DNA of 49,498 nt from JASLBX01 sp036374175 (GTDB taxonomy: Bacteria > Actinomycetota > Actinomycetes > Jiangellales > Jiangellaceae): the NCBI GenBank assembly GCA_036374175.1, contig DASUUH010000053.1, forward strand, positions 1-49,498, given 5' to 3'. Position numbers and translations under genes: made by a program. Below are positions 1 to 8,238 of this stretch, piece by piece (position 1 is the stretch's first letter; each line of letters begins with the position of its first letter). The notes under the pieces are model-generated. The model saw nothing but the letters and a program-made list of their open reading frames with translations. It was not told the DNA's origin and ran no database searches.

Positions 1-13
1 ACGGAGCGTCCGG

Positions 14-1021
14 ATGACCGACACCGCTGCGGTGGCCGACACTGTGGATTCCCGCGATCTGCTCGCGATGTACGAGCAGATGGTGGTGATCCGGCGGACC
101 GAGAAAGCCGCCTACGACCTGTTCATGAGCGGCAAGGTCAAAGGCACGACTCACCTTGCGGCCGGCCACGAGGCCGTCGCTGTGGGTGCCAGTGCCGCCT
201 TGCTCCCGGACGACTACGTGTTCGCCACTTACCGTGGTCACCACCACGCGATCGCTCGTGGCGCCACGCCCGAGGAGTGCCTCGCCGAGTTGATGAGCAA
301 GGCCACCGGTGTGTGCCGGGCCAAGGGCGGGTCGATGCATCTGACCAAGGCCGAGTCGAACATGCTCGGTTCGTACGCGATCGTCGGCTCACACCTACCG
401 ATGGCGGCGGGTGCGGCCTGGTCGGCCAAGCTGCGCGGCACCGGCCAGGTCGCCGTGGCCTTCTTCGGCGACGGCGCAACGAACATCGGCGCATTCCACG
501 AGGCGCTCAACCTTGCCGCCGTGTGGAAATTGCCGGTGATCTTCGTCTGCGAGAACAACCTCTATATGGAGTACACACCCATAGCGAGCGTCACGGCCGT
601 GCCGAACCCCGCCGCGGACCGGGCTGCCGGGTACCAAATGCCGGCTGAAGTGATCGACGGTAACGATGTTCTCGTCGTCTACGACGCAGTCCGGCGCGCT
701 GCCGAGCGTGCCCGCGCCGGTGACGGTCCGACGATCATCGAGGCCCGAACCTACCGGCACTTCGGGCACAGCCGTACGGACCCGGCGAAATACCGGCCCG
801 CCGACGAGGTCGAGCAGTGGCTCAAGCACGATCCGCTCGACGTGGCCCGAAAGCAGCTCTCTGATCGTGGCCTGCCGGACGCCGAGGTCTCTGACGTCGA
901 TTCGCGGGCCAACGCGACCATCGCGGCAGCGATCGAAGCGGCTTCAGCAGCCCCTGACGCCGATCCAGCCGACGCACTCACCGATGTGTGGGCTGATGGA
1001 GGTTCGGCATGGCGGACGTAA
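14..1021 (+). CDS. Thiamine-diphosphate-dependent 2-oxoacid/acetoin dehydrogenase E1 subunit alpha
   Basis: This is the alpha subunit of an E1 component that decarboxylates a 2-oxo acid (or cleaves acetoin) with thiamine diphosphate and passes the acyl group to a lipoyl-E2. The 335-aa protein has the ThDP/Mg-binding motif GDGATNIG at about residues 152-159, closed by the NN pair near 181, and the family sequence YRGHHHAIARG near residue 75. Length is normal for the short acetoin/pyruvate E1-alpha family. The beta gene starts inside its 3' end (13-nt overlap), so the two are translationally coupled. No E2 or E3 gene is in the window. The natural substrate (pyruvate, branched-chain 2-oxo acid or acetoin) cannot be decided from sequence. 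Confidence 0.9.
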   Translation: MTDTAAVADTVDSRDLLAMYEQMVVIRRTEKAAYDLFMSGKVKGTTHLAAGHEAVAVGASAALLPDDYVFATYRGHHHAIARGATPEECLAELMSKATGVCRAKGGSMHLTKAESNMLGSYAIVGSHLPMAAGAAWSAKLRGTGQVAVAFFGDGATNIGAFHEALNLAAVWKLPVIFVCENNLYMEYTPIASVTAVPNPAADRAAGYQMPAEVIDGNDVLVVYDAVRRAAERARAGDGPTIIEARTYRHFGHSRTDPAKYRPADEVEQWLKHDPLDVARKQLSDRGLPDAEVSDVDSRANATIAAAIEAASAAPDADPADALTDVWADGGSAWRT

Positions 1022-1989
1022 TCACCTACCGGGATGCAGTCGCCGAAGGGATCGCGCGCGAGATGCGGCGCGACCCGACGGTTGTGTGTCTCGGCGAAGA
1101 CATCGGTGCTGCGGAAGGCGTGTTCAAGACGACAGTAGGGCTCCACAAGGAGTTCGGGTCCGAGCGGGTGTGGGACACGCCGATCTCGGAGCAGGCGATC
1201 GTCGGCGCGGCGATGGGTGCGGCGATGACCGGTCTGCGCCCGGTCGCGGAGATCATGTTCTCGGACTTCCTGGCCTGCTGCTGGGACTACGTCGCCAACG
1301 AGATTCCCAAAGTCCGCTACATGACCGGTGGCCAGGTCACCGTCCCGCTGGTGATCCGCACCGCCAACGGAGGCGGACTCGGTTTTGGGGCGCAGCACTC
1401 CCAGGCGGTGGAGAACTGGGCGCTGACCGTGCCCGGCCTCAAGATCGCCGCCCCCTCCAGCCCGGCCGACGTCGTGGGGCTGATGGCAGCGGCCATCCGC
1501 AGCGACGACCCGGTGCTGGTGTTCGAACACAAGGGGTTGTTCGCGTCGAAGGGCGCACCGGCGCCGCCCGACCATCTTGTCGAGCTCGGCAAAGCGAACG
1601 TCGTTCGCGATGGCACCGACGTCACGGTTGTCGCGCTCGCGTGGACGGTTCCGCTCGCCCTGAAAGCCGCCGAGCAACTGGCGGCCGACGGTGTTTCGGT
1701 CGAGGTCATCGACCTGCGCTGCCTGATCCCGCTGGACGCGACGACCGTGCTTGAGTCGGTCGGCCGTACCTCGCGGCTAGTGATCGTGGAGGAGAACCCG
1801 TACCAGGGTGGGTGGGGTGCAACCGTCGCGTCGCTGGTCGCCGACGAAGGATTCGAGTTGCTCGACGCACCCATCCGGCGGGTGGCGGCGGAGAACGTGC
1901 CGCTACCGTTCGCCGATTCCCTCGAAGACATCGTCATGCCGACTGCCGAGAAGGTGACCGCCGCGATCAAGTCGGTCACCGACTACTGA
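1009..1989 (+). CDS. 2-oxoacid/acetoin dehydrogenase E1 subunit beta
   Basis: The 326-aa protein is the transketolase-like beta partner of the preceding E1 alpha. It begins with the typical ITYRDAVAEGIAREM segment and has the pyrimidine-binding region GEDIGAAEGVFKTT, followed by the C-terminal transketolase domain (VIDLRCLIPLD). Together the two form the alpha2beta2 E1 heterotetramer. The start overlaps the alpha gene by 13 nt, giving a tight 1:1 arrangement. About 40 nt separate its stop from the next gene, which has its own strong ribosome binding site. The context of an amidohydrolase, a cupin and two NAD(P)-dependent enzymes points to a catabolic rather than a housekeeping pyruvate dehydrogenase, but that is inference. 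Confidence 0.9.
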   Translation: MADVITYRDAVAEGIAREMRRDPTVVCLGEDIGAAEGVFKTTVGLHKEFGSERVWDTPISEQAIVGAAMGAAMTGLRPVAEIMFSDFLACCWDYVANEIPKVRYMTGGQVTVPLVIRTANGGGLGFGAQHSQAVENWALTVPGLKIAAPSSPADVVGLMAAAIRSDDPVLVFEHKGLFASKGAPAPPDHLVELGKANVVRDGTDVTVVALAWTVPLALKAAEQLAADGVSVEVIDLRCLIPLDATTVLESVGRTSRLVIVEENPYQGGWGATVASLVADEGFELLDAPIRRVAAENVPLPFADSLEDIVMPTAEKVTAAIKSVTDY

Positions 1990-2028
1990 CAACTGGCGAC
2001 CCCCGGCCCGTCCTACAAGGAGGTAAGG

Positions 2029-3390
2029 ATGAGCGACCGAACCCTGATTCGCGGTGGCCATGTGCTCAGCATGAATCCGGACATTGGAGATCTTGCGACC
2101 GGTGATGTCCTCATTGAAAACGGCAAGATAGCCGCTGTCCAGCCGTCCATCGAAGCGGACGCCGAGGTCATCGATGCCGCCGGCCGAATCGTCATCCCCG
2201 GTTTCATCGATTCTCATCGACACACCTGGGAGACGGCGATTCGCAACTCCGCCCCGAACTCCACGCTCGATGACTACTTCGTCGAAATCCTGGACTCCTT
2301 CGCCCCCCACTACCGGGCCGAGGATGTCTACAACTCCAACCTGGCCGGCTCACTGGAGTGCCTAAACGCCGGCATTACGACGCTTGTCGACTGGTCGCAC
2401 ATCAATAACACTCCGGACCACCCGGATGCTGCTATCGCAGCGCTGAAGGAAACCGGGATCCGCGCCCAGTACGCGTACGGCAGTGCCAACACCTCGCTGG
2501 TCAAGTACTGGTTCAACAGCTCTGAGGTCATCCCGGCCGATGACGTCAAGCGCATCCGCGACACTTACTTTTCTAGCGACGACGGCTTGCTCACCATGGC
2601 GCTGGCGACCCGTGGGCCCGGGTGGTGTCAGGACCACGTAGTGACAGCCGAGTGGAAGATTGCGCGCGATCTTGGCCTCCCGATCACGGTGCACGTCGGA
2701 AACGGTCGGCTCGGTGGCCGGCACGCCATGGCGGAGCAACTCGACCGGCTCGGCCTGCTTGGACCCGACACGACCTATGTGCACGCCTGCTACTTCAGCG
2801 ACCACGAGTGGAAGCGGGTCGCCGACACCGGCGGCACGATCTCAATCGCCGCCCAGGTCGAGCTACAGATGGGCCATGGCTGGCCACCGGTGACCAAGAG
2901 CTACCAGTTCGGCTTCCGTCCCAGCCTTTCCATCGACGTGGTCACCACCGTCCCCGGCGACATGTTCACCCAGATGCGCGCAGCCTTCGGCGCGGGGCGC
3001 GTGCGGGTCCTCGAGCAATGCTGGGAGGCCGACACTGAGCCTCCAGAGAACATCGTCAACGCACGCCAAGTGCTTGAGATGGCGACGATCAACGGCGCGC
3101 ACGTAGCCGGAGTGGAGGACAAGACTGGATCCCTGACGCCGGGCAAGCGAGCGGACGTTGTGCTGATCGATGCTCGCGGCATCAATGTGGCGCCGGTCAT
3201 CGACGCTGTCGCTGCGGTCGTGCTGTCCGCGGACGTCTCCAACGTCGAAACCGTCATCGTCGACGGTGTGGTGCGCAAACGTGACGGCAAACTGCTGGCG
3301 GACGTCGCCGGCGCTCGGTCCAAGGTCGAGGCGTCGCGCGACTACCTGGTCGATGCCGCGGAGCAGGCGAAAGTGGAGGCAGAAGCGTGA
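2029..3390 (+). CDS. Metal-dependent amidohydrolase (chlorohydrolase/cytosine-deaminase-like)
   Basis: A 453-aa amidohydrolase-superfamily enzyme that would hydrolyse or deaminate a C-N (or C-Cl) bond of a small cyclic substrate. The metal motif is GFIDSHRHTWE (H63 and H65); further ligands are probably the His of VHVGNG, the His of VHACYFSD and the Asp of SLSIDVV. The N-terminal and C-terminal strands that form the composite beta-sandwich are present (LIRGGHVLSM; LTPGKRADVVLID). The start follows AAGGAGGTAAGG, a near-perfect ribosome binding site. The stop overlaps the GTG of the next gene (GTGA). The family includes TrzN/AtzB-like and SAH/MTA-deaminase-like enzymes; the substrate here is not identifiable. 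Confidence 0.85.
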   Translation: MSDRTLIRGGHVLSMNPDIGDLATGDVLIENGKIAAVQPSIEADAEVIDAAGRIVIPGFIDSHRHTWETAIRNSAPNSTLDDYFVEILDSFAPHYRAEDVYNSNLAGSLECLNAGITTLVDWSHINNTPDHPDAAIAALKETGIRAQYAYGSANTSLVKYWFNSSEVIPADDVKRIRDTYFSSDDGLLTMALATRGPGWCQDHVVTAEWKIARDLGLPITVHVGNGRLGGRHAMAEQLDRLGLLGPDTTYVHACYFSDHEWKRVADTGGTISIAAQVELQMGHGWPPVTKSYQFGFRPSLSIDVVTTVPGDMFTQMRAAFGAGRVRVLEQCWEADTEPPENIVNARQVLEMATINGAHVAGVEDKTGSLTPGKRADVVLIDARGINVAPVIDAVAAVVLSADVSNVETVIVDGVVRKRDGKLLADVAGARSKVEASRDYLVDAAEQAKVEAEA

Positions 3391-4292
3391 CGACAAGTCA
3401 CTGGGTACGGCGGGCTGCGGACGTTGACTACCAGCCTGCGGGCGCATTGGCACCGGAAAGTTCTGGGCTGAGCCGCTGGTCGTGTGTCGACGACGGCGTG
3501 CCTGGCGCGGTGCACACCGGTTTCGGCGTATGCCGCCTGGAACCCGGCGGAGTGGTGCCGTCGCACGTCCACTCGTTCGAAGAGAGTGTCCACGTGCTCG
3601 AGGGCGAGGTGGTGTTGCAGACTCCGGGCACCGCCGTCCGCCTCGGCGAGGGTGACTACGGGCTCGTCCCGGTCGGTGTGCCACACGCCTGGCGCAACGA
3701 CGGCATGGCGCCGGTCAGGTGGGCGGAGATGCTGGCGCCACAGCCCCGCGAGCGGTACGGCGCGGACACCTTCCGGGTTCCTGACCTGGAGTTGAGTGAG
3801 CCGGTTTCGATCGATCCGCGCGACCCCCGAACCCGGTCGTTCGGCAATATCAGGCCGCAGCACATGGACCCGAGCAAACAGTCACAGGAGTTGCTAGCGG
3901 TTTCGGCGTCCATGCGAACGGCGCTTCTCGTCTACGGCGGGGTCACCGTCAAGATGATGGTCGACTCTGATCTCGGCGCTGTGTTGTCGACCATGTTCAT
4001 GGTCCAGTACGACCCCGACGGTGGGGCCAGCCCGCACGACCATCCGTTCGAAGAGACCTATCTCATCCTGGACGGCGATGTCGACGCGACGTTCGACGGC
4101 GAGGCGTACCGGCTCAAGCCGGGTGATGTCGCCTGGGCAGGCGCGGGTTGCCAACACAGCTTTGCCGCAACCGGCGCTCCGGTCCGCTGGCTGGAGACAC
4201 AGGCCCCGCAGCCGCCCGGCCGGCATTCATACCGGTTCTGGCGGGACTGGGATTATCTGGCGAAGGCACTTGGCGAAGGGAACCAGCGATGA
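3387..4292 (+). CDS. Bicupin protein (ureidoglycine aminohydrolase-like)
   Basis: The 301-aa protein carries two cupin domains. The N-terminal one contains PSHVHSFEESVHVLEGEV with a metal-type HxH and Glu at about residues 55-65; the C-terminal one contains SPHDHPFEETYLILDGDV at about 213-230. This duplicated layout resembles (S)-ureidoglycine aminohydrolase and related bicupins. The GTG start overlaps the stop of the amidohydrolase gene and the stop overlaps the ATG of the next, so it is embedded in a coupled operon. An amidohydrolase beside a ureidoglycine-hydrolase-like cupin hints at breakdown of a nitrogen-rich ring compound, but allantoin pathway genes are otherwise absent from the window. 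Confidence 0.8.
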   Translation: MTTSHWVRRAADVDYQPAGALAPESSGLSRWSCVDDGVPGAVHTGFGVCRLEPGGVVPSHVHSFEESVHVLEGEVVLQTPGTAVRLGEGDYGLVPVGVPHAWRNDGMAPVRWAEMLAPQPRERYGADTFRVPDLELSEPVSIDPRDPRTRSFGNIRPQHMDPSKQSQELLAVSASMRTALLVYGGVTVKMMVDSDLGAVLSTMFMVQYDPDGGASPHDHPFEETYLILDGDVDATFDGEAYRLKPGDVAWAGAGCQHSFAATGAPVRWLETQAPQPPGRHSYRFWRDWDYLAKALGEGNQR

Positions 4293-4990
4293 ACGAACGA
4301 ACCGTCGTGGTCATCGGCGGCACCTCGGGAATCGGGCTGGAGATAGCACGGCACGTACTCAAGGGTGGCGACTCCGTTGTGATCACGGGTCGGGACGCGG
4401 CCCGGGCCGCCGACGTGGCGGCGACACTCGGTGACGGGGCCCGCGGTGTTGCGATCGACCTTGCCGAGCCGGAGTCGCTGGCTTCCGCGCTGGCCGGTAT
4501 CGAGCGGGTCGACGGGCTGGTCCTGGCCGCCGTCGAGCGCGACTCCAACACGGTGAAGGACTACGACATCGCGCGGGCCACGCGGCTCGTCACGCTCAAG
4601 CTGATCGGGTACACCGAGGTGGTTCACGCCCTGCTGCCGCGGATGAGCCCAGATGCGTCGATCGTGGTGTTCGGCGGCCGGGCGAAGGACCGTCCGTACC
4701 CGGGATCAACGACCGTATCGACGGTCAACGGCGGCGTCGACGGGTTGGTCCGGACGATGGCCCTAGAACTCGCCCCGATAAGGGTGAACGCTCTGCATCC
4801 CGGCATCATCGGCGACAGCCCATTCTGGGCCGGAAAGCCGGACGCCGTGCTGGATGCCTACCGGTCCCGGACACCCGGGGGTCAGTTGGCAACCATGGCG
4901 GACATCGTCGATGCGGTGGACTTCCTGCTGCGTAATAGGGGCATCACCGCCGCCAGCCTCTACATCGACGCCGGCTGGGAGGTCACGTGA
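4289..4990 (+). CDS. Atypical short-chain dehydrogenase/reductase family protein
   Basis: A 233-aa Rossmann-fold protein of the SDR family, starting at the ATG that overlaps the previous stop (ATGA); a longer upstream reading frame only runs inside the cupin gene. The cofactor motif GGTSGIGLEIA is at residues 10-20, and the structural tail MALELAPIRVNALHPG is present. The catalytic YxxxK is not: the segment aligned with it reads VSTVNGGVDGL, so both the Tyr and the Lys are missing. It may bind NAD(P) without classical SDR catalysis or use a different mechanism. It is coupled to the next gene by GTGA. I am sure of the fold and unsure of activity. Confidence 0.82.
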   Translation: MNERTVVVIGGTSGIGLEIARHVLKGGDSVVITGRDAARAADVAATLGDGARGVAIDLAEPESLASALAGIERVDGLVLAAVERDSNTVKDYDIARATRLVTLKLIGYTEVVHALLPRMSPDASIVVFGGRAKDRPYPGSTTVSTVNGGVDGLVRTMALELAPIRVNALHPGIIGDSPFWAGKPDAVLDAYRSRTPGGQLATMADIVDAVDFLLRNRGITAASLYIDAGWEVT

Positions 4991-5874
4991 CCGATCTTCG
5001 GGTCGCCTTCATCGGCACCGGCCGGATGGGCGCGGCCATGATCAGGCGGATCGCCGATGCGGGCTTCTCGATAACCGTCTACAACCGCACCCGGGCCAAG
5101 GCCGAGGCGCTGGAGTCGGCGAAGGTCACTGTCGCGGACACGGCCCGCGCAGCGGTCGGCGCGGCCGACGTCGTGCTCGTCTCTCTCGCCGACGACGAGG
5201 CGGTACGCGCAGCGTACGAGGGGCCGGACGGTCTTATCGCCGGGTTAGCCGAAGGTGCGGTGGTCGCGGACACCAGTACGGTCTCGCCGGCGACGCCGCG
5301 CGCGCTCGAGACGCAGATCCGAGCCGCCGGCGCGGTCCTTCTCGACACCCCGGTGTCCGGCAGTGTGCCGACAGTCGAGCAGGGTGGGCTCACCATCATG
5401 GCCGGCGGCGACCCCGCGGCGCTCGAGCGCATCCGTCCGGTGTTCGAGCCGATTGCTGCGCGCGTTGTCCACCTTGGCGAGCTTGGTACCGGCGCCACCA
5501 TGAAGCTCGCGGTCAACAGCATCGTCCACGCAGTCGATGTGGCACTCTCCGAGGCGCTCGTTGTCGCCGAACGCTCCGGAATTGATCGTGAAGCGGCGTA
5601 CGACGTGATCGCCGCGAGTGCGGTTGGTGCCCCGTTCGTGCATTACAAGCGAGCCGCATTCCTCGATCCGGAAGGAACACCGGTCGCGTTCGCCCTCGAT
5701 CTCGTCGCCAAGGACCTCGAGTTGGCAGCGGCGTTGGCGGCGGACACCGGCGCGCCGGGAACCCAACTCGCGGCCAACCGTGAGGTCGTCGGTGCGGCGA
5801 TCAAGGCGGGCTACGGCGCTGCGGATATGAGCGCAGTGGCGAAGTACCTGCGGTCCACGCCCGGAACGGGTTAG
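4987..5874 (+). CDS. NAD(P)-dependent 3-hydroxyisobutyrate-dehydrogenase-like oxidoreductase
   Basis: A 295-aa beta-hydroxyacid dehydrogenase of the 3-hydroxyisobutyrate/tartronate-semialdehyde/glyoxylate reductase group. The N-terminal Rossmann motif is FIGTGRMGAAM; the substrate-binding segment reads DTPVSGSVPTVEQGG, and the conserved catalytic Lys lies in GTGATMKLAVNSI near residue 172. The GTG start overlaps the stop of the SDR gene. It ends the coupled operon. The stop codon overlaps, on the opposite strand, the stop of the degraded multicopper oxidase. The reaction would be reversible oxidation of a 3-hydroxyacid or reduction of its semialdehyde; the physiological substrate is unknown. 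Confidence 0.88.
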   Translation: MTDLRVAFIGTGRMGAAMIRRIADAGFSITVYNRTRAKAEALESAKVTVADTARAAVGAADVVLVSLADDEAVRAAYEGPDGLIAGLAEGAVVADTSTVSPATPRALETQIRAAGAVLLDTPVSGSVPTVEQGGLTIMAGGDPAALERIRPVFEPIAARVVHLGELGTGATMKLAVNSIVHAVDVALSEALVVAERSGIDREAAYDVIAASAVGAPFVHYKRAAFLDPEGTPVAFALDLVAKDLELAAALAADTGAPGTQLAANREVVGAAIKAGYGAADMSAVAKYLRSTPGTG

Positions 5875-6377
5875 ACGACGTCGAAGTTGGCCATCATGGC
5901 CATGTCCTCATGTTCGAGGTTGTGGCAGTGCATGACGTAGCGGCCGGCGAAGCCGCTGAACTTGACGAGCACCTCGACGACCTCGTACGGGTGGAGGTCG
6001 ACGGTGTCTTTCCAGCCGGCATCCATCGGGGCGGGAGCCTTGCCGTTACGGCGGCTCAGCACCTCGACGTCAGTCAGCCGGGCCGGCACCGCGCTGTCGT
6101 CCGTTCCATTGCGTGCGACACGAAAGCGCATCACATCCCCGACCGGGCCAGAGTCCAGCCGGTTCCGCACGATGATCTCGGTGCCGACCGGGTAGGCGCC
6201 GAAGTCGACCACGACGTCGGCGCGTTCGGCACTGGCCAGCCGCACGGTGTCGAGTTCCTGGGGGGCCGCGAGTAGGCCGACGTCGCTGCCTACCTGGATG
6301 AACGCCGGTCCGGCAGGTGGCGGCGGGTCGAGCCGGAGTTCGTACCGGCGGGCGTTGCTGGCATCTAAGTAGCCAGG
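5871..6377 (-). pseudogene. Multicopper oxidase C-terminal remnant
   Basis: The minus-strand frame is open from a TAG at 6378-6380 to a TAA at 5871-5873 and encodes about 168 residues. It matches the last third of a CotA/bilirubin-oxidase-type multicopper oxidase: SNARRYELRLDPPPP near the top, ADVVVDFGAYPVGTEIIVRN in the middle, and the type-1/type-3 copper motif HCHNLEHEDMAMM at the end. The first two cupredoxin domains and any start and signal peptide are missing; homology breaks off around 6366, just before the TetR gene. An intact enzyme is about 450-550 aa, so this is a 5'-truncated relic, although the first internal ATG at 6245 could in principle give a 124-aa fragment. Confidence 0.8.
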
Positions 6378-6433
6378 CTACGTGAAGGCTTCCGTCGGCC
6401 CACGGGGAGGGTGGTAGCAGAGCGCTATGGGTT

Positions 6434-7030
6434 CTAAAGGGTCCAGCCCCGCGCCGCGGCTCGCACGGCGGCCTCGAAAACGTCCGCAGGCGGGCCGGCC
6501 TGCGGTGGAAGGACACCACCGAGTTCCAACGAGACGAGACCGTGGACATTCGCCCAGAGCGCGGTCGCGATCGACTCGGCTGGGACGTCTCGGCGGAAGT
6601 GGTTTTCGTCCGCGCACCGGCGGACGGCTGTCAGCAGCGGCAGGAAAGTGCCGGCAGCGGCCTCGAGCAGCCGACGTCCGACGTGATCAGGCCGGATCTC
6701 GCCGCCGAACATGATCTGGTAGCCGTGCGGATCCGCGACTGCACTGGCCCGGTATGCCAGCCCGAGCCGGACAACATCCTCCACGGGATCGTCGCTAGTG
6801 CCCACCGCCATTTGGGCCGTGCCTAACCGCCGAAACGCCCGATCGTGGAGCGCGGCCAGCAGGCCGGGCTTGCCGCCGAACAACGAGTAGACCGCAGCGG
6901 TAGAGGTGCCGGCGTCGGCCGCCAGGGTGCGCAGGCTCAGCCCGTTGAGGCCATGCTCGACGAGCCGCCGCCCAGCGGCGTCGAGAAGCCGTTCACGTAG
7001 CCGTTCGTCATGAACTCGTCTGCGTCCCAC
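6434..7030 (-). CDS. TetR/AcrR-family transcriptional regulator
   Basis: A 198-aa repressor with an N-terminal helix-turn-helix (LRTLAADAGTSTAAVYSLFG, residues about 33-52) and a C-terminal helical ligand domain of the WHG-like type (RLGLAYRASAVADPHGYQIMF). It is divergent from the membrane-protein gene at 7099. The short intergenic space holds a 26-bp near-perfect palindrome (7046-7071), so it probably represses itself and its neighbour. It lies just upstream of the multicopper oxidase remnant; the two may once have been linked, but nothing in the sequence proves it. The ligand is unknown. Confidence 0.88.
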   Translation of the reverse strand: MGRRRVHDERLRERLLDAAGRRLVEHGLNGLSLRTLAADAGTSTAAVYSLFGGKPGLLAALHDRAFRRLGTAQMAVGTSDDPVEDVVRLGLAYRASAVADPHGYQIMFGGEIRPDHVGRRLLEAAAGTFLPLLTAVRRCADENHFRRDVPAESIATALWANVHGLVSLELGGVLPPQAGPPADVFEAAVRAAARGWTL

Positions 7031-7045
7031 TTGACGAAGCTTACC

Positions 7046-7071
7046 GTAACGGTGTTATATAACAGTGTTAC
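7046..7071. promoter_or_regulatory. Palindromic operator for the divergent TetR regulator
   Basis: The half-site GTAACGGTGTTAT is followed by ATAACAGTGTTAC. The arms are inverted repeats matching at 11 of 13 positions with no spacer. The site is 15 bp upstream of the TetR start and 27 bp upstream of the 4-TM gene start, which is the expected position for an autoregulating divergent TetR operator. Confidence 0.75.
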
Positions 7072-7098
7072 AGAATACGCTTGCGAGAGGCACACCCG

Positions 7099-7509
7099 AT
7101 GTTTGAGTTGAGTACGGAGGCAACTCGCCTGGCCGGGATCCTGATGATCGCCATCGTCACCATCGAGTCAGGCGGCTGGTATCTGACCCGTATTTCGCGC
7201 GGGATGGTGCCGGCGACGCCGTTCCAGCAGTCATTCGCGCGCGCCGGTCACGGGCATGCCGGCGTGCTCGTCACTCTGGGGCTTGTAGGCGCGATCCTGA
7301 CCGATGCGACGGCACTGGACGGGTTCGCAGGCTGGGTGGCCCGCTCCGGCATTCCGCTCGCCGCAATCTTGATGCCGGCCGGGTTCTTCTTCTCCTCGAT
7401 CGGCGCCGGACGCACGACCCCGAACCGGTTCATCTGGCTGGTCTGGATCGGCGCGTTATCGCTTGCCGCTGGCGCCCTGACGCTGGGCATCGGCCTGCTC
7501 ACCCGCTGA
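7099..7509 (+). CDS. Small four-TM integral membrane protein
   Basis: A 136-aa protein starting at the ATG preceded by GAGAGG; an in-frame TTG 18 nt upstream is less likely. Four hydrophobic segments are visible at approximately residues 8-28, 53-73, 84-103 and 109-132, joined by short loops, so nearly the whole protein is in the membrane. I recognise no catalytic motif. It is divergent from a TetR gene with a shared palindromic operator, so expression is probably induced by a small molecule. Many such TetR-controlled small membrane proteins are unnamed; function is unknown. Confidence 0.75.
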   Translation: MFELSTEATRLAGILMIAIVTIESGGWYLTRISRGMVPATPFQQSFARAGHGHAGVLVTLGLVGAILTDATALDGFAGWVARSGIPLAAILMPAGFFFSSIGAGRTTPNRFIWLVWIGALSLAAGALTLGIGLLTR

Positions 7510-7524
7510 TCAGTGAGGTGGGGA

Positions 7525-8229
7525 TCAGTAGTGGCGCCAGAGCAGGTTGACCGCGTAATCGACCGAGGTACCGGGATGCTCAGCGAGGATGGCGTCCGCA
7601 AGGTCGGGCGCGAACTCGATCCGTACGACGGCCTCGAAGGTGGCCCGGTCCGGATGTTCCCAGCGGATGTCGAGCGACCTGCGGTACCAGCCGTTCCGGG
7701 CCCAGAACCGCTCCACCGCCTCCGGGTCGTAGGACGGCAGGGCTCGGCGGAACCAGCCACCGAACGTCGAGCGGCGGGCATCATTGTCGATCACGAAAGC
7801 GGTGCCGCCGCGTCTCATGACCCGATCCAACTCGGCGAGCCCAGGTTCGCACCCGGGGCCGAAGAAGTAGGCCCACCGGGCATGTGCAACATCAACCGAC
7901 GCATCAGGAAGCGGCAGCGCCTGTGCGGTTCCCCGTTGAACCCTGATCGGGCTCGAAAGCGGCGTTGCCGCCACCCGAGCCTGCGCTAAGCGCACCAGAG
8001 CAGTGTGGGGTTCGACGCCCACGACGGCTGCGGCCCCGCCAGCGGCGAACCGCGACAGGTGGTATCCGCTGCCGCAGCCGATGTCGAGAACAACCTGGCC
8101 GCGCCAGTCGTGAATCTGGCGCATGGCCGTCTCGAGCGCCCCGGCCGGATCGACGCCGAGGTTCTCCATCTCGTAGAGGTCAGGATGCCGCCAGATGTTG
8201 GGGCTCGGAATGACACCGGCAAGGGACAC
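7525..8229 (-). CDS. SAM-dependent class I methyltransferase
   Basis: A 234-aa methyltransferase with the classical motif I VVLDIGCGSGYHLSRFA near residues 46-62, the acidic loop VVGVEPH, and motif DASVDVAHARWAYFF corresponding to motif IV/post-IV. The GTG start is 9 nt after the hspR stop, so it is very probably the last gene of the dnaK-grpE-dnaJ-hspR transcript. The acceptor substrate is not identifiable. A link to heat shock would follow only from the position. Its stop faces the 4-TM gene convergently, with 15 bp between the two stops. Confidence 0.82.
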   Translation of the reverse strand: MSLAGVIPSPNIWRHPDLYEMENLGVDPAGALETAMRQIHDWRGQVVLDIGCGSGYHLSRFAAGGAAAVVGVEPHTALVRLAQARVAATPLSSPIRVQRGTAQALPLPDASVDVAHARWAYFFGPGCEPGLAELDRVMRRGGTAFVIDNDARRSTFGGWFRRALPSYDPEAVERFWARNGWYRRSLDIRWEHPDRATFEAVVRIEFAPDLADAILAEHPGTSVDYAVNLLWRHY

Positions 8230-8238
8230 TGGCGACGA

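Noticed and set aside
4148..4288. Upstream start of the SDR gene
   Set aside because: The extra part overlaps the cupin coding sequence and the ATG at 4289 shares a stop-start overlap typical of this operon.
7506..7528. CTGATC ... GATCAG repeat as a fourth palindrome-family member
   Set aside because: Arms are only 6 bp; probably just the stop-codon context of two convergent genes.
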